Positions 42,407-51,460 of a stretch of 64,000 nt of DNA are shown in pieces (positions within the stretch are counted from its first letter, which is position 1; the number at the start of each line of letters is the position of its first letter). The notes below the pieces were generated by a model. The model made no database searches. It was not told the DNA's origin and saw only the letters and a list, made by a program, of their open reading frames with translations. The stretch comes from CAVVKW01 sp963761705 (GTDB lineage Bacteria; Verrucomicrobiota; Verrucomicrobiia; Chthoniobacterales; JAATET01). The translations under genes and the position numbers were made by a program. The DNA lies in contig CAVXHK010000004.1 of assembly GCA_963761705.1 (NCBI GenBank), positions 310,001 to 374,000 of the forward strand, read 5' to 3'.

Positions 42407-42787
42407 ATGAACGTTCCAGACGATTTGAAATACGCGGAGTCGCACGAGTGGGTGCGGGTCGAGGATGGGGTCGGCACGGTGGGGATCACCGATCACGCGC
42501 AGGCGGAGTTGACGGACATCGTTTTCGTCGAACCGCCAAAGGTGGGCGACTCGGTCGAGGCCGGGGCGGCGAGCGCGGTCGTCGAATCGGTGAAAGCGGC
42601 GAGCGACATTTATTCTCCGGTCAGCGGTGAGATTCTGGAAGCGAACGCGGCGTTGGACGCGGATCCGGCTCTGCTCAACACGGACCCGTTTGGCGAAGGT
42701 TGGATTTACAAGGTGAAGCTGGCAGACGGGGCCGAATTGGACGCATTGAAGTCACCAGAAGCCTACCGCGAGCAGATCGGTTCATGA
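42407..42787 (+). CDS. gcvH: Glycine cleavage system H protein
   Basis: A 126-residue lipoyl carrier that shuttles the aminomethyl intermediate between P, T and L proteins. The lipoylated Lys is in VVESVKAASDIYSPVSG near residues 57-73. The N-terminal YAESHEWVRVEDG and GITDHAQAELTDIVFVEPP are typical. Its stop overlaps the gcvP start by four bases. No lipoate ligase or lpd is in the window. Confidence 0.97.
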   Translation: MNVPDDLKYAESHEWVRVEDGVGTVGITDHAQAELTDIVFVEPPKVGDSVEAGAASAVVESVKAASDIYSPVSGEILEANAALDADPALLNTDPFGEGWIYKVKLADGAELDALKSPEAYREQIGS

Positions 42788-45654
42788 GCGGGAATGTCTT
42801 TGCAGCGGGGCGGTTCGCGCGGCGTCACATCGGGCCGCAGTTGGATGAGATCGAGCAGATGTTGGCGGTTGTTGCCGCAGGTTCGCTGGATGAGCTGATC
42901 GGAGAGACGGTGCCGGAGGCTATCCGGCTCGAAGGCGGGCTAGACCTGCCCGCGGCGAGGACGGAAGAGGAGGCGCTCAAGGCCTTGGCGGATGTCCTCG
43001 AACCAAACCGAGTCTTCCGATCGTGCATCGGGATGGGCTACGCCAATTGCCACACGCCGACGGTCATCCGGCGGAACATCCTGGAAAACCCGGGTTGGTA
43101 CACGGCTTACACGCCCTACCAAGCCGAGATCGCGCAGGGACGGCTCGAGGCGCTTCTCAATTTCCAGACGATGGTCTGCGACCTCACCGGGATGCAAATT
43201 TCGAATGCCTCGCTGCTCGACGAGTCAACGGCTGCGGCGGAGGCCATGGCCATGTGCCACGCTTCGAAGAAGGGGAACGTATTTTTCGTGGCCGCAGATT
43301 GTCACCCTCAGACCATCTCGCTTCTGCGGACGAGAGCGGAGCCGATGGGCATCGAGATTAGGGTCGACGAGATCGACGACTTTGACCCGGCTGAGGAGGG
43401 GATCTTTGCCGCGTTGGTGCAGTATCCGGCGACCGATGGGCGGATTCGCGAGCTGGGACCGATCGTTGCGAAGATTCACGAAGCAGGCGCGTTGGCGGTC
43501 GTAGCGGCTGACCTCCTCGCTCTGACGCTGTTGCAATCGCCGGGGGAATGCGGGGCGGATGCGGTAATCGGTTCGTCTCAGCGGTTCGGAGTGCCGCTGG
43601 GTTACGGCGGACCGCACGCAGCTTTTCTAGCGACCAAGGACGAGCACAAGCGGCGTCTGCCGGGGCGACTCGTCGGAGTCTCGCGGGACTCGGCGGGCAA
43701 CCCGGCCCTGCGACTGACGTTGCAGACACGGGAGCAGCACATTCGCCGGGACAAGGCCACGAGTAATATCTGCACGGCGCAGGTGCTGCTCGCGGTGATC
43801 GCCTCGATGTACGCCGTCTATCACGGGCCGAGCGGACTGCTCGCGATTGCGCGCCGAGTTCACCGGAAGGCAGTCGCCCTAGCCGATGCCGTTCGCGGGC
43901 TGGGCTGGACCGTGGCCGAAGAACCATTTTTCGACACAATTCGGGTGGATCTCGGCGACGTGCAGGCGGTCGAGATCCTCCGGTTGGCGGAGAGTTACGG
44001 GATCAATCTTCGGGCGCTCGATGCGCGCACGGTCACGATCTCGCTGGACGAGACGACGACTGAGTTGGGGGATTTTCTGCGGATCTTCAATCACGGCAAC
44101 GAGCCGACGGTCGCGGTGGTCGAGGGCGAGCCTGAGCTTCCGGAATCCTTGCAGCGGTCGTTGCCCATCCTGACGCACCCCGTCTTCAATCGCTATCACA
44201 CCGAGACGGAGCTGATGCGCTACATCAAGCGGTTGGAGAATCGCGATTTGTCGCTGACGACGTCGATGATCCCGCTTGGTTCCTGCACGATGAAGCTGAA
44301 CGCAGCGGCGGAGATGCTGCCGGTGACTTGGGACAAGGTCGGCGGATTGCATCCGTTCGTGCCGGTGTCGCAGGCGGAGGGCTACCAGCGGATGTTCGCG
44401 CAGTTGGAGAGCTGGCTGGCGGAGATCACGGGATTTGCAGCGGTCTCCCTGCAGCCGAACGCGGGATCGCAGGGAGAATACGCGGGATTGCTGACGATCC
44501 GGGCGTATCACCGTTCGCGGGGCGACTCGGGCCGGACGATTTGTCTCATTCCAATGTCGGCGCACGGGACGAACCCGGCGAGCGCCGTGATGGCGGGGAT
44601 GAAGGTCGTGCCGGTCAAGTGCGACGACTCGGGGAACATCGACGTGGGGGATCTTCGGGCGAAAGCCGAGGCGAATCGCGGCGCATTGGCAGCGGTCATG
44701 GTCACGTATCCGTCGACGCACGGAGTCTTCGAGGCGTCGATCCGGGAGATCTGCGAGGTCGTGCACGCGGCGGGTGGTCAGGTGTATCTCGATGGAGCCA
44801 ACATGAACGCGCAGGTTGGGTTGTGCCGACCGGGAGATTTTGGCGCGGACGTTTGTCATCTCAATTTGCACAAAACGTTCTGCATTCCGCACGGCGGGGG
44901 TGGTCCGGGCGTCGGACCGATCGGCGTGGTGGCGCACTTGGCTCCATTTTTGCCGGGGCACTCGGTCATCGAAACCGGGGGTGATCAGGCGATTGGCGAG
45001 GTGTCGCAGGCACCGTGGGGCAGCGCGAGCATCGACGTGATCTCGTGGATGTACATCGCGATGATGGGACCGGACGGACTCGCCGAGGCGACCAAGGTCG
45101 CGATTCTGAACGCAAACTACATGGCGGCGCGGCTCGAGGATTACTTCCCCGTGCTCTACCGGGGTAACAATGGTCGGGTGGCGCACGAGTGCATCCTCGA
45201 CATGCGGGAGTGGAAGGAGCGGTCGGGGGTCGAGGTTGAGGACTTGGCGAAACGGCTGATGGATTATGGTTTTCACGCGCCGACGATGAGCTGGCCGGTG
45301 CCGGGGACTCTCATGATCGAGCCGACGGAGAGCGAATCGAAAGACGAGCTGGATCGTTTTTGCGATGCGATGATTTCGATTCACGGAGAACTGATTGCCA
45401 TCGAATCGGGCGAAATGTCGCGGGACGACAATCCGCTGCAACACGCGCCACACACGGCGACGGTCGTCTGCGGAGACGCGTGGGACCGGGCGTATTCGCG
45501 GGAGCGGGCCGCGTTTCCGCTGGAGTATTTGCGAGAATATAAATTCTGGCCGGCCGTCGGACGGATTGACAACGTCTTCGGCGATCGAAACGTGTTCTGC
45601 ACGTGCCCGGCCATGGAGGACGTCGTGAGCGAAGAGGTCCTCGCGAGAGCCTAG
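42784..45654 (+). CDS. gcvP: Glycine dehydrogenase (decarboxylating), P protein
   Basis: A 956-residue single-chain PLP enzyme that decarboxylates glycine and passes the aminomethyl group to GcvH. N-terminal half: RFARRHIGPQLDEI, ENPGWYTAYTPYQAEIAQGRLEALLNFQ near 95-122, DESTAAAEAM. C-terminal half: SMIPLGSCTMKLNAAAEM near 490, MSAHGTNPASAVMAGM near 590, and PLP lysine in NLHKTFCIPHGGGGPGVG near 695. Both halves are intact; organisms with split GcvPA/GcvPB differ. ATG 42784 overlaps the gcvH stop. With gcvT and gcvH, and SHMT 4 kb away, this makes a glycine/one-carbon cluster. Confidence 0.97.
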   Translation: MSGNVFAAGRFARRHIGPQLDEIEQMLAVVAAGSLDELIGETVPEAIRLEGGLDLPAARTEEEALKALADVLEPNRVFRSCIGMGYANCHTPTVIRRNILENPGWYTAYTPYQAEIAQGRLEALLNFQTMVCDLTGMQISNASLLDESTAAAEAMAMCHASKKGNVFFVAADCHPQTISLLRTRAEPMGIEIRVDEIDDFDPAEEGIFAALVQYPATDGRIRELGPIVAKIHEAGALAVVAADLLALTLLQSPGECGADAVIGSSQRFGVPLGYGGPHAAFLATKDEHKRRLPGRLVGVSRDSAGNPALRLTLQTREQHIRRDKATSNICTAQVLLAVIASMYAVYHGPSGLLAIARRVHRKAVALADAVRGLGWTVAEEPFFDTIRVDLGDVQAVEILRLAESYGINLRALDARTVTISLDETTTELGDFLRIFNHGNEPTVAVVEGEPELPESLQRSLPILTHPVFNRYHTETELMRYIKRLENRDLSLTTSMIPLGSCTMKLNAAAEMLPVTWDKVGGLHPFVPVSQAEGYQRMFAQLESWLAEITGFAAVSLQPNAGSQGEYAGLLTIRAYHRSRGDSGRTICLIPMSAHGTNPASAVMAGMKVVPVKCDDSGNIDVGDLRAKAEANRGALAAVMVTYPSTHGVFEASIREICEVVHAAGGQVYLDGANMNAQVGLCRPGDFGADVCHLNLHKTFCIPHGGGGPGVGPIGVVAHLAPFLPGHSVIETGGDQAIGEVSQAPWGSASIDVISWMYIAMMGPDGLAEATKVAILNANYMAARLEDYFPVLYRGNNGRVAHECILDMREWKERSGVEVEDLAKRLMDYGFHAPTMSWPVPGTLMIEPTESESKDELDRFCDAMISIHGELIAIESGEMSRDDNPLQHAPHTATVVCGDAWDRAYSRERAAFPLEYLREYKFWPAVGRIDNVFGDRNVFCTCPAMEDVVSEEVLARA

Positions 45655-45726
45655 GCCTAAGGGCGTGGGCGTCGCGAACGCCGCTGCGAGATGAAATGGG
45701 CGGTCAAGGGCTGGACCACCCGACCA

Positions 45727-47154
45727 TTATTGTTGGGAGCTCAGGAGAGCGGCGGCCCGGCATTTGAGCTTAAAGAAGACGTTGGAGTTTTCGTAGGCGT
45801 ACATGTCGGCGGGGGCGGATTTCGCGAAGTCAGCTTGCAGCATCTTCTCGACCTGAGCCGCGAAGGGTTTGCTTTCGATGACGGTGGACAGTTCGAAGTT
45901 CAGCATGAACGAGCGGTAGTCGACGTTGATCGAACCGACGACGGCGAGGTTGTCGTCGGCGAGGACGACCTTCTGGTGCATGAAGCCGGGTTGGTAGCGG
46001 TAGATCTTCACCCCGGCGGCGCGCATGCCGGGGTAAAAAGTGAACGAGGAGAGCCAGGGGAGAAGGTGGTCGGCCATCTGGGGAAGGAGGAGTCGGACCT
46101 CGACGCCGCGGATGGCGGCGTGGGCGATAGCGGTGACGAGCGCGTTCTCGGGGACGAAATACGGGGAAGCAAACCAGAGACGGTGCCGCGCGGACTGGAT
46201 GATCTCGAGGTAGGCTGCGGGGCCGCATTTCCATGGACGATCGGGGCCGGTTGGGACTGGGCAGGCGAGCATTTCGCCCGTCGGAGGCTCGATCTCCCAC
46301 GGCAAATCGAGAATTTCGCGCGTGGAAAAAAACCAATCTTCGATGAAGGGCATCTGGAGCGCGCGGACGACGGGACCGGTAAGACGCATGAAGGTGTCGC
46401 GCCAGGGGCCAAACTTTGGGTCGAGGCCGAGGTATTCGTCACCCACGTTCAAGCCGCCGAGAAAGGCCTCGCGACCGTCCACGATGACGAGCTTGCGGTG
46501 GTTGCGGAAGTTCATCCGGAAGCGGCGACCGCGGTCGCGGTTGGTGATAAACACGTCCAAGCGAACGCCAGCGTCGGTCAGGGCGGCGCGGTAGGCTTTG
46601 CCGAGCTTGCGGGAGCCAACTTGGTCGATGAGGAGGCGGACGGTGACGCCGCGCGAGCGAGCGGCGAGGATGTGGCGTTGAAGGCGAAGACCGAGGGCGT
46701 CGTCGCGGAAAATGAAGAATTGAATCAGGATGAACGTCTCCGCGCGGTCCAACGCTTCGCAGATCGCGTCGAACGTCTCGTGGCCGTCGATGAGTAACTG
46801 GGCGTCATTGCCTCGGGTCGTCGGGAGTTGCGACAGCGGCTCAATCAGCTCGGAAATCTCGCCGTATTTTCCGCTGAAATTTGCGCGGTAGGGTTCGAGC
46901 GCATTCTGTGCGTTCTTCAGCGCACGATCAAGGGCCTCGAAGTCGCCGGTGCCGGCGTGCGGGTAGCCGGAAAAACGCGATTCGCCGAAGACGAGGAAAA
47001 GCGGGATGGCGGCGTAGGGGAAGGTGATGAGCGCGAGCGCCCAGCCGATGGCGGCCTGCGGAGTGCGCGATATCAGCAGCCCCTGGAGGGCAAAAAGTCC
47101 GCCCGCGGCGTGGAAGAGGACGGTGACGATGGCAAGGAGGGTTTCGACGAACAC
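45727..47154 (-). CDS. cls: Cardiolipin synthase (phospholipase D family)
   Basis: A 475-residue membrane enzyme that condenses phosphatidylglycerol molecules into cardiolipin. Two N-terminal helices (ETLLAIVTVLFHAAGGLFALQ; IGWALALITFPYAAIPLFLVFG) are followed by two HKD motifs: HRKLVIVDGREAFLGGLNVGDEY near 238 and HQKVVLADDNLAVVGSINVDYRSF near 410. Length and topology match bacterial ClsA. It would use product of the PgsA pathway (6213). It converges on gcvP and diverges from aroB, whose start is 55 bases away. Confidence 0.94.
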   Translation of the reverse strand: MFVETLLAIVTVLFHAAGGLFALQGLLISRTPQAAIGWALALITFPYAAIPLFLVFGESRFSGYPHAGTGDFEALDRALKNAQNALEPYRANFSGKYGEISELIEPLSQLPTTRGNDAQLLIDGHETFDAICEALDRAETFILIQFFIFRDDALGLRLQRHILAARSRGVTVRLLIDQVGSRKLGKAYRAALTDAGVRLDVFITNRDRGRRFRMNFRNHRKLVIVDGREAFLGGLNVGDEYLGLDPKFGPWRDTFMRLTGPVVRALQMPFIEDWFFSTREILDLPWEIEPPTGEMLACPVPTGPDRPWKCGPAAYLEIIQSARHRLWFASPYFVPENALVTAIAHAAIRGVEVRLLLPQMADHLLPWLSSFTFYPGMRAAGVKIYRYQPGFMHQKVVLADDNLAVVGSINVDYRSFMLNFELSTVIESKPFAAQVEKMLQADFAKSAPADMYAYENSNVFFKLKCRAAALLSSQQ

Positions 47155-47209
47155 GCTCCTTTAGAAATTAGAAAGGTGAAATGGGGAATGAGAAATGCAG
47201 AATGCACCC

Positions 47210-48289
47210 ATGGCAGATTTGATTTCCGTGAACGTGGCTCTGGCGGTCAATCCTTATGAGGTGTGGGTCGGCGAGGGGCTGCTCGGTCGGTGTGGCGAGC
47301 AAATTGCCGCGTTGCACGCGGGGCGGGCGGTGGCGCTCGTGACGGATGCGAATGTCGCTGGGATCTACGGAGCTGCGGTAACGGCCTCGCTGGAAGCGGC
47401 GGGATTTTCGGTGAAAATGATCACGGTTGCGGCGGGCGAACGGTCGAAGTGCTTCGAGTGCGTGGAGACGATCTGTGACGCGATGATCGAGGCCGGACTG
47501 GACCGCGGCGCATTAGTTGTGGCGCTGGGTGGTGGGGTCGTCGGGGATCTGGCAGGGTTCGCCGCGGCGGTGTATTTCCGCGGAGTCCCGTTCGTTCAGC
47601 TTCCGACCTCCGTCATGGCGCAGGTGGACAGTTCCGTCGGCGGAAAAACGGGGATTAACGCGCGAGGCGGCAAAAATCTGGTCGGCGCGTTCCATCAACC
47701 GCTCACCGTGCTGGCGGACCCGGGGGCGCTGTCGAGCCTGCCGCGCCGCGAATTCTGCGAGGGCTTTGCGGAGGTGATCAAACACGCGGTGATCGCGGAC
47801 GCGGAGATGTTGGAAACGCTGGACCCGGATCGGCGGGAGGGCCTCGACGAGCTGATCGCGCGGAACGTGCGAATCAAAGCGAGCGTGGTGGTGTCGGACG
47901 AGCGGGAGCGGACCGGGCAGCGGGCGCTGCTCAACTTCGGGCACACGGTTGGGCACGCGATCGAGCAAGTGGCGGGATACGGGCGGTATCTCCACGGGGA
48001 GGCGATCGCCATCGGGATGCACGCCGCGCTGCGGCTGTCGGTCGAGCGGGCCGGTTTACCGGAAGCGGACTGCGCCCGGGTGGTGGCGAAGCTGGAGGAA
48101 TTTGGGTTGCCGGTGCGGGTGCCTTCGGATTTGTCGGAGGACGGGATACTTGCGGCGATGGGGCGGGACAAGAAATTCGAGGCCGGAGCGATGCGTTTCG
48201 TTTTGAGCGAGCGGCTTGGGAGTGCGTTCGTGTCGGGTGCGGTGAGCGTCGAAGATGTGCAGCGAGTGGTGGGGGAGTTGCGCGGGTAG
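47210..48289 (+). CDS. aroB: 3-dehydroquinate synthase
   Basis: A 359-residue shikimate-pathway enzyme using NAD and zinc to cyclise DAHP. NAD region: VALGGGVVGDLAGFAAAVYFRGVPF near 103-127. Substrate region: PTSVMAQVDSSVGGKTGINARGGKNLVGAFHQP near 130-162. Zinc ligands: EGFAEVIKHAVI near 183 and LNFGHTVGHAIEQ near 240, plus HGEAIAIGM. ATG 47210 gives the usual start; ATG 47195 would add five residues. No other aro gene is adjacent. Confidence 0.97.
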   Translation: MADLISVNVALAVNPYEVWVGEGLLGRCGEQIAALHAGRAVALVTDANVAGIYGAAVTASLEAAGFSVKMITVAAGERSKCFECVETICDAMIEAGLDRGALVVALGGGVVGDLAGFAAAVYFRGVPFVQLPTSVMAQVDSSVGGKTGINARGGKNLVGAFHQPLTVLADPGALSSLPRREFCEGFAEVIKHAVIADAEMLETLDPDRREGLDELIARNVRIKASVVVSDERERTGQRALLNFGHTVGHAIEQVAGYGRYLHGEAIAIGMHAALRLSVERAGLPEADCARVVAKLEEFGLPVRVPSDLSEDGILAAMGRDKKFEAGAMRFVLSERLGSAFVSGAVSVEDVQRVVGELRG

Positions 48290-48310
48290 CGCGACGCTTC
48301 GACCAATGCG

Positions 48311-48394
48311 GTCATTCTGAGGTAATCCGAAGCGCCAAACCTCCGCGCGTGCGAATGGAAGTCGGGGATCGTTCGATTCGCTCAAGATGACAGG
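48311..48394. repeat. Intergenic REP-like element after aroB
   Basis: An imperfect inverted repeat opens with GTCATTCTGA and closes with TCAAGATGAC, matching 8 of 10. The first 22 bases match 8349-8370 on the other strand at 20 of 22 positions, and the TCAAGATGAC end also occurs at 25559. These are members of one dispersed intergenic family. Confidence 0.55.
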
Positions 48395-48460
48395 GGGTTG
48401 ATGTGGCTGGTGCCACCCGGGACTTGACCTGGGTCGGGGGGATTCGCAGGATTCGCGGCC

Positions 48461-49225
48461 TTGATTGGCTCGAATTACAACCACCTGGATTGGGACATCG
48501 AATTTCTCGCAAACAACCCGGTGGTGCGCACGAAGCGCTTCGGGATGCCGGCCGAGGCGAAGGGCGTGCGATATCCGATCCGGCTTCTCCGCTACTGGTT
48601 TGGCTATCACCTTCTGCGTGCTGAGGCGGCGCGCCTCGGTCGTCCGGTCGACGTCGCGGAGATCGGCGTTCACACCGGGCAATTCCTGGAATTCGTCCGG
48701 TCAGCCCCGGTCGTCCCGGAACTCGGCGCGTGGACCGCGGTGGACGCGGTCATGCTGACCGAAAAGCTGCGCAAGGCGGGTTACGACGATTTCTGCGAAG
48801 CGAATCTCGAGGACGACACCTTTCATCTGCCCCGCGAATACGACGCCGCGATCCTCCTCCACGTGCTCGAGCATCTCTTCGAGCCCGAGCGGGTGCTGGC
48901 CCGGGTGGCGGAGAAAATGCGGCCCGGTGGCGTGCTCATTGGTGGTTTCCCGGTGTTGCCGAACGCGCTCATCAAGCAGCGCGAGACCACCGTTCGCAAG
49001 ACGGCGGGTCCAATGGGTCACGTCAGCATCTTCTCGCCCGAGCGCGTCGTGGCGATGGGCGAGGCGGCGGGCTGCACGACCGAATTTCTTTCCGGCGCTT
49101 TCCTCATGCGGAGCAAGGGAAGCCCGCTGGAAAATTCGGCGGCCTGGATGCGGCTCAATCTCCGCTGGGGAGCGACTCTGCCGTGGTGGCCGGGCGAGGT
49201 GTATTGGCTGATGCGGAAACGCTGA
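48461..49225 (+). CDS. SAM-dependent class I methyltransferase
   Basis: A 254-residue methyltransferase with a Rossmann motif I (VAEIGVHTGQFLEFV near residues 65-79) and later ILLHVLEHLFEPERVLARVAEKMRPGGVLIGGFP near 130-163, matching motifs II/III of the UbiE/ubiquinone-like group. The end is aromatic (LRWGATLPWWPGEVYWL). Starting codon TTG 48461 is the only reasonable start. The next gene follows 20 bases later. Substrate unknown; sugar or lipid O-methylation is possible. Confidence 0.82.
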   Translation: MIGSNYNHLDWDIEFLANNPVVRTKRFGMPAEAKGVRYPIRLLRYWFGYHLLRAEAARLGRPVDVAEIGVHTGQFLEFVRSAPVVPELGAWTAVDAVMLTEKLRKAGYDDFCEANLEDDTFHLPREYDAAILLHVLEHLFEPERVLARVAEKMRPGGVLIGGFPVLPNALIKQRETTVRKTAGPMGHVSIFSPERVVAMGEAAGCTTEFLSGAFLMRSKGSPLENSAAWMRLNLRWGATLPWWPGEVYWLMRKR

Positions 49226-49245
49226 GGTCGCGCTTCACGCGGCTT

Positions 49246-50262
49246 GTGAAAAGCAGCTCGCGGGAGCATCATCGCTTCTTGAAGCTGAGTTTCGCCCAGA
49301 AGGAGCAGTTTTTTCATGAGCTGACGCAGTCGCTACGCAGCGGTCGCTCGTTGCCGGAGACGCTGGAGCGGAAAGCGGGTAAGCGCTTCGGGGCGATGCC
49401 GAAACTGGCGCGCCGGATGATCGATGGTGCTGGCGAGGGCTCGGCGGCTGAGTTTTTCGGAGCGGTCCCGGAGGCATTCTCGGATTTGGATCGCGAGATG
49501 GTTGCCGCAGGAGCGGCTGGTGGGCGCTTGGATTCAGTCACTGGATACCTGTCGAATTACTACGAGACTCTTGACCGCACGCGGCGCCGCATCATCACCG
49601 GCTTGCTGTATCCCTTCGTGCTCCTGCACGTCGCCGCACTGCTACTCGCGGTTCCGGAAGCAGTCAACGGAGGAGGGGAGGCCTTCATCGTGTCGGTCGC
49701 GTCGGTGCTCGGCGTCTTCTACGCAATTCTCATCGCGGTCTGCATCCTGGTGACGATCGTCAACCGGGCGGTGCGCCGCAACGCCGCGGTGGATCGCTTA
49801 ATCATGCGGATTCCGATCATCGGCGAAGCCCCGGGTAGCCCTCGTGGCGTCGCGTTTCTGTCAGACGATGAACATCCTCGTGCGATCGGGGGGGGGATCT
49901 TGCGGTCGATGGAGCGGGCGGGAGCGGTCTGCGAAAGCGCCGTTTATCGCGAAGGAGCGGACGAAGCGGCGGCGGCGGTGCGCAATGGCGAACCTCTCGG
50001 CGAGGCGGTGGAGGATTGCGAAGCTTTTCCTGACTTGGTGACCCGCGCCTTCGAAACCGGTGAGCAATCGGGGCGGCTCGACGACGAAATGGAGCGGCTG
50101 AGCAATCGTTACGACGAGCAGCTCAAGGATCGACTGAACGCTCTCTCGGCGTGGCTCCCGACAATTGTTTACCTGGGGATCGCCCTCTACATCGGCTGGC
50201 GGATCATCGATTTCTACGTCGGGTATTTCGGACAGATCAACCGCCTGCTGGAAGGCGTGTGA
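49246..50262 (+). CDS. Type II secretion GspF/PilC-like membrane protein, two compensating frameshifts
   Basis: About 338 residues with two F domains. First: LSFAQKEQFFHELTQSLRSGRSLPETLE near the start, ending before two helices (ITGLLYPFVLLHVAALLLAVPEA; FIVSVASVLGVFYAILIAVCILVTIV). Second: IPIIGEA continues, after an extra C in CCCC (49829-49832), in another frame as RVALVASRFCQTMNILVRSG and returns to the first frame in a run of nine G (49888-49896) as ILRSMERAG. The C-terminal helix is WLPTIVYLGIALYIGWRIIDF. Start GTG 49246 or TTG 49279. No other pilus or secretion gene is present. Confidence 0.72.
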   Translation: MKSSSREHHRFLKLSFAQKEQFFHELTQSLRSGRSLPETLERKAGKRFGAMPKLARRMIDGAGEGSAAEFFGAVPEAFSDLDREMVAAGAAGGRLDSVTGYLSNYYETLDRTRRRIITGLLYPFVLLHVAALLLAVPEAVNGGGEAFIVSVASVLGVFYAILIAVCILVTIVNRAVRRNAAVDRLIMRIPIIGEAPGSPRGVAFLSDDEHPRAIGGGILRSMERAGAVCESAVYREGADEAAAAVRNGEPLGEAVEDCEAFPDLVTRAFETGEQSGRLDDEMERLSNRYDEQLKDRLNALSAWLPTIVYLGIALYIGWRIIDFYVGYFGQINRLLEGV

Positions 50263-50303
50263 CGTTTTGGCGCAGAATTGCGCCAGTTCAAACGTTCGAA
50301 AAC

Positions 50304-50318
50304 GAGTCTTTTTGACTC
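50304..50318 (+). promoter_or_regulatory. GAGTC-TTTTT-GACTC hairpin
   Basis: A 5-bp perfect inverted repeat with a 5-base T loop lies 42 bases after the GspF-like gene, upstream of the hsp20 genes. The stem is too short and the T run sits in the loop, so a terminator is doubtful. It could be part of an operator. Confidence 0.3.
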
Positions 50319-50365
50319 ATTCACCCGTCAGCGCGCGGCACAGATCGACGGGCTCCGATGGATCC

Positions 50366-50388
50366 AAACATCTGCAAGCTAGATGTTT
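50366..50388 (+). promoter_or_regulatory. Palindromic operator candidate upstream of hsp20 genes
   Basis: AAACATCT and AGATGTTT form perfect 8-base arms around a 7-base spacer (23 bp overall), 99 bases before the first hsp20 start. It differs from CIRCE (TTAGCACTC-N9-GAGTGCTAA). Position suggests control of the heat-shock operon by a dimeric regulator. No sigma-32 box is clear. Confidence 0.45.
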
Positions 50389-50487
50389 ATGCCGTATCTT
50401 ACGCTCAATAAGTTCACCGTGGCACGGTCGAAGCTATCCTTTTAAACGACAACGAACCCCTCGTCACGAGGACAACCAAAAACCATC

Positions 50488-50943
50488 ATGAAACTCATTC
50501 GATACAATCAAAGTTACCCGGCGACTTGGTCGTCGTTTGATCGGATCTCGCCCCTGCGAGATCTGTTGGAGAGTGCGCTCCAGTTGGCCGGAACGAACCA
50601 ACCCGCCGGAGAAGCGCGGGGATGGACTCCGTCGCTGGATCTCACCGAAGATGAAGAACATCTCATCGTCGAACTCGAGGCCGCTGGATTGAAGAAAGAA
50701 GACTTCGAGATCTCGCTGCACGGCGACGCGTTGACGGTCTCCGGCGAACGCCGAGCCCCAGCGGACGAAGGCGAGAGCTTCCGCAGTGAGCGGTTCTTCG
50801 GGAAGTTCAGCCGGTCGCTGGAACTCCCCATGGCGGTCACTCCAGACGGAGTGAGCGCAACCTACGCGGACGGCGTGCTGACCGTTCGGCTGCCCAAAGC
50901 GGAGGCAAGCAAACCACGGAAAATCGACGTTCAAGTCAGCTGA
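50488..50943 (+). CDS. Small heat shock protein, Hsp20/alpha-crystallin (copy 1)
   Basis: A 151-residue ATP-independent chaperone. Alpha-crystallin domain at about 47-148: WTPSLDLTEDEEHLIVELEAAGLKKEDFEI, SGERR, FFGKFSRSLELP, and ATYADGVLTVRLPKAEASKPR with the C-terminal region. The N-terminal arm is 45 residues. Its downstream neighbour is a shorter paralog ending in the same LPKAEASKPR string, pointing to tandem duplication. Probably induced by heat or envelope stress. Confidence 0.95.
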   Translation: MKLIRYNQSYPATWSSFDRISPLRDLLESALQLAGTNQPAGEARGWTPSLDLTEDEEHLIVELEAAGLKKEDFEISLHGDALTVSGERRAPADEGESFRSERFFGKFSRSLELPMAVTPDGVSATYADGVLTVRLPKAEASKPRKIDVQVS

Positions 50944-50971
50944 ACTGGACGGATCTCAACCAAAACCAAAA

Positions 50972-51361
50972 ATGAATCAGGAACTACAAGAACAGCGAAA
51001 CGAAGCTCCGCTGCGGCAGGTGACCCCTCGCTCCGCGGAACAAACGGTCAAACCGGCGGTCCAAATCCGGCAGGATTCCGACGGCTACACCATCGAGGCC
51101 GAGATGCCGGGCGTATCGCGCGACGGCGTCGACGTGACCTTCGAGGACGGGAAACTGACGCTCACCGGACGACGGCGTGCCCGGGCCGTCGAAGCGAAGA
51201 CGATTCACCGGGAGTCGAGTCGGGCGGATTACCGCCGGGTCTTCGATCTCGACCCGAGCGTCGACGCGTCGCGGATCGCGGCAACGGTCGAGCAGGGCGT
51301 GCTGAGAGTCTCGTTGCCGAAGGCGGAGGCATCGAAGCCGCGGCGCATCGCCATCGGCTGA
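50972..51361 (+). CDS. Small heat shock protein, Hsp20/alpha-crystallin (copy 2)
   Basis: A 129-residue paralog of the preceding protein, separated by 28 bases and so co-transcribed. The N-terminal arm is about 30 residues with acidic and Gln-rich sequence; the domain has VQIRQDSDGYTIEAEMPGVSRDGVDV, GRRRA, YRRVFDLDPSVD, and GVLRVSLPKAEASKPRRIAIG. The domain is more divergent than its neighbour's. Hetero-oligomer formation is plausible. Confidence 0.93.
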   Translation: MNQELQEQRNEAPLRQVTPRSAEQTVKPAVQIRQDSDGYTIEAEMPGVSRDGVDVTFEDGKLTLTGRRRARAVEAKTIHRESSRADYRRVFDLDPSVDASRIAATVEQGVLRVSLPKAEASKPRRIAIG

Positions 51362-51385
51362 TCTCGGTCGGTCGACCCAGTGCAG

Positions 51386-51421
51386 ACGCCCGCGCGCCGA
51401 AACGGCGCGTGGGCGTTTTTT
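51386..51421 (+). terminator. Rho-independent terminator of the hsp20 operon
   Basis: A 13-bp GC-rich stem (51386-51398 with 51404-51416, one G-T pair), a five-base loop and six T (51416-51421). It begins 25 bases after the second hsp20 stop. Confidence 0.9.
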
Positions 51422-51460
51422 GGACTTCGCGCCGGGGAGGCGTTCCGAGATGATGCCCCG

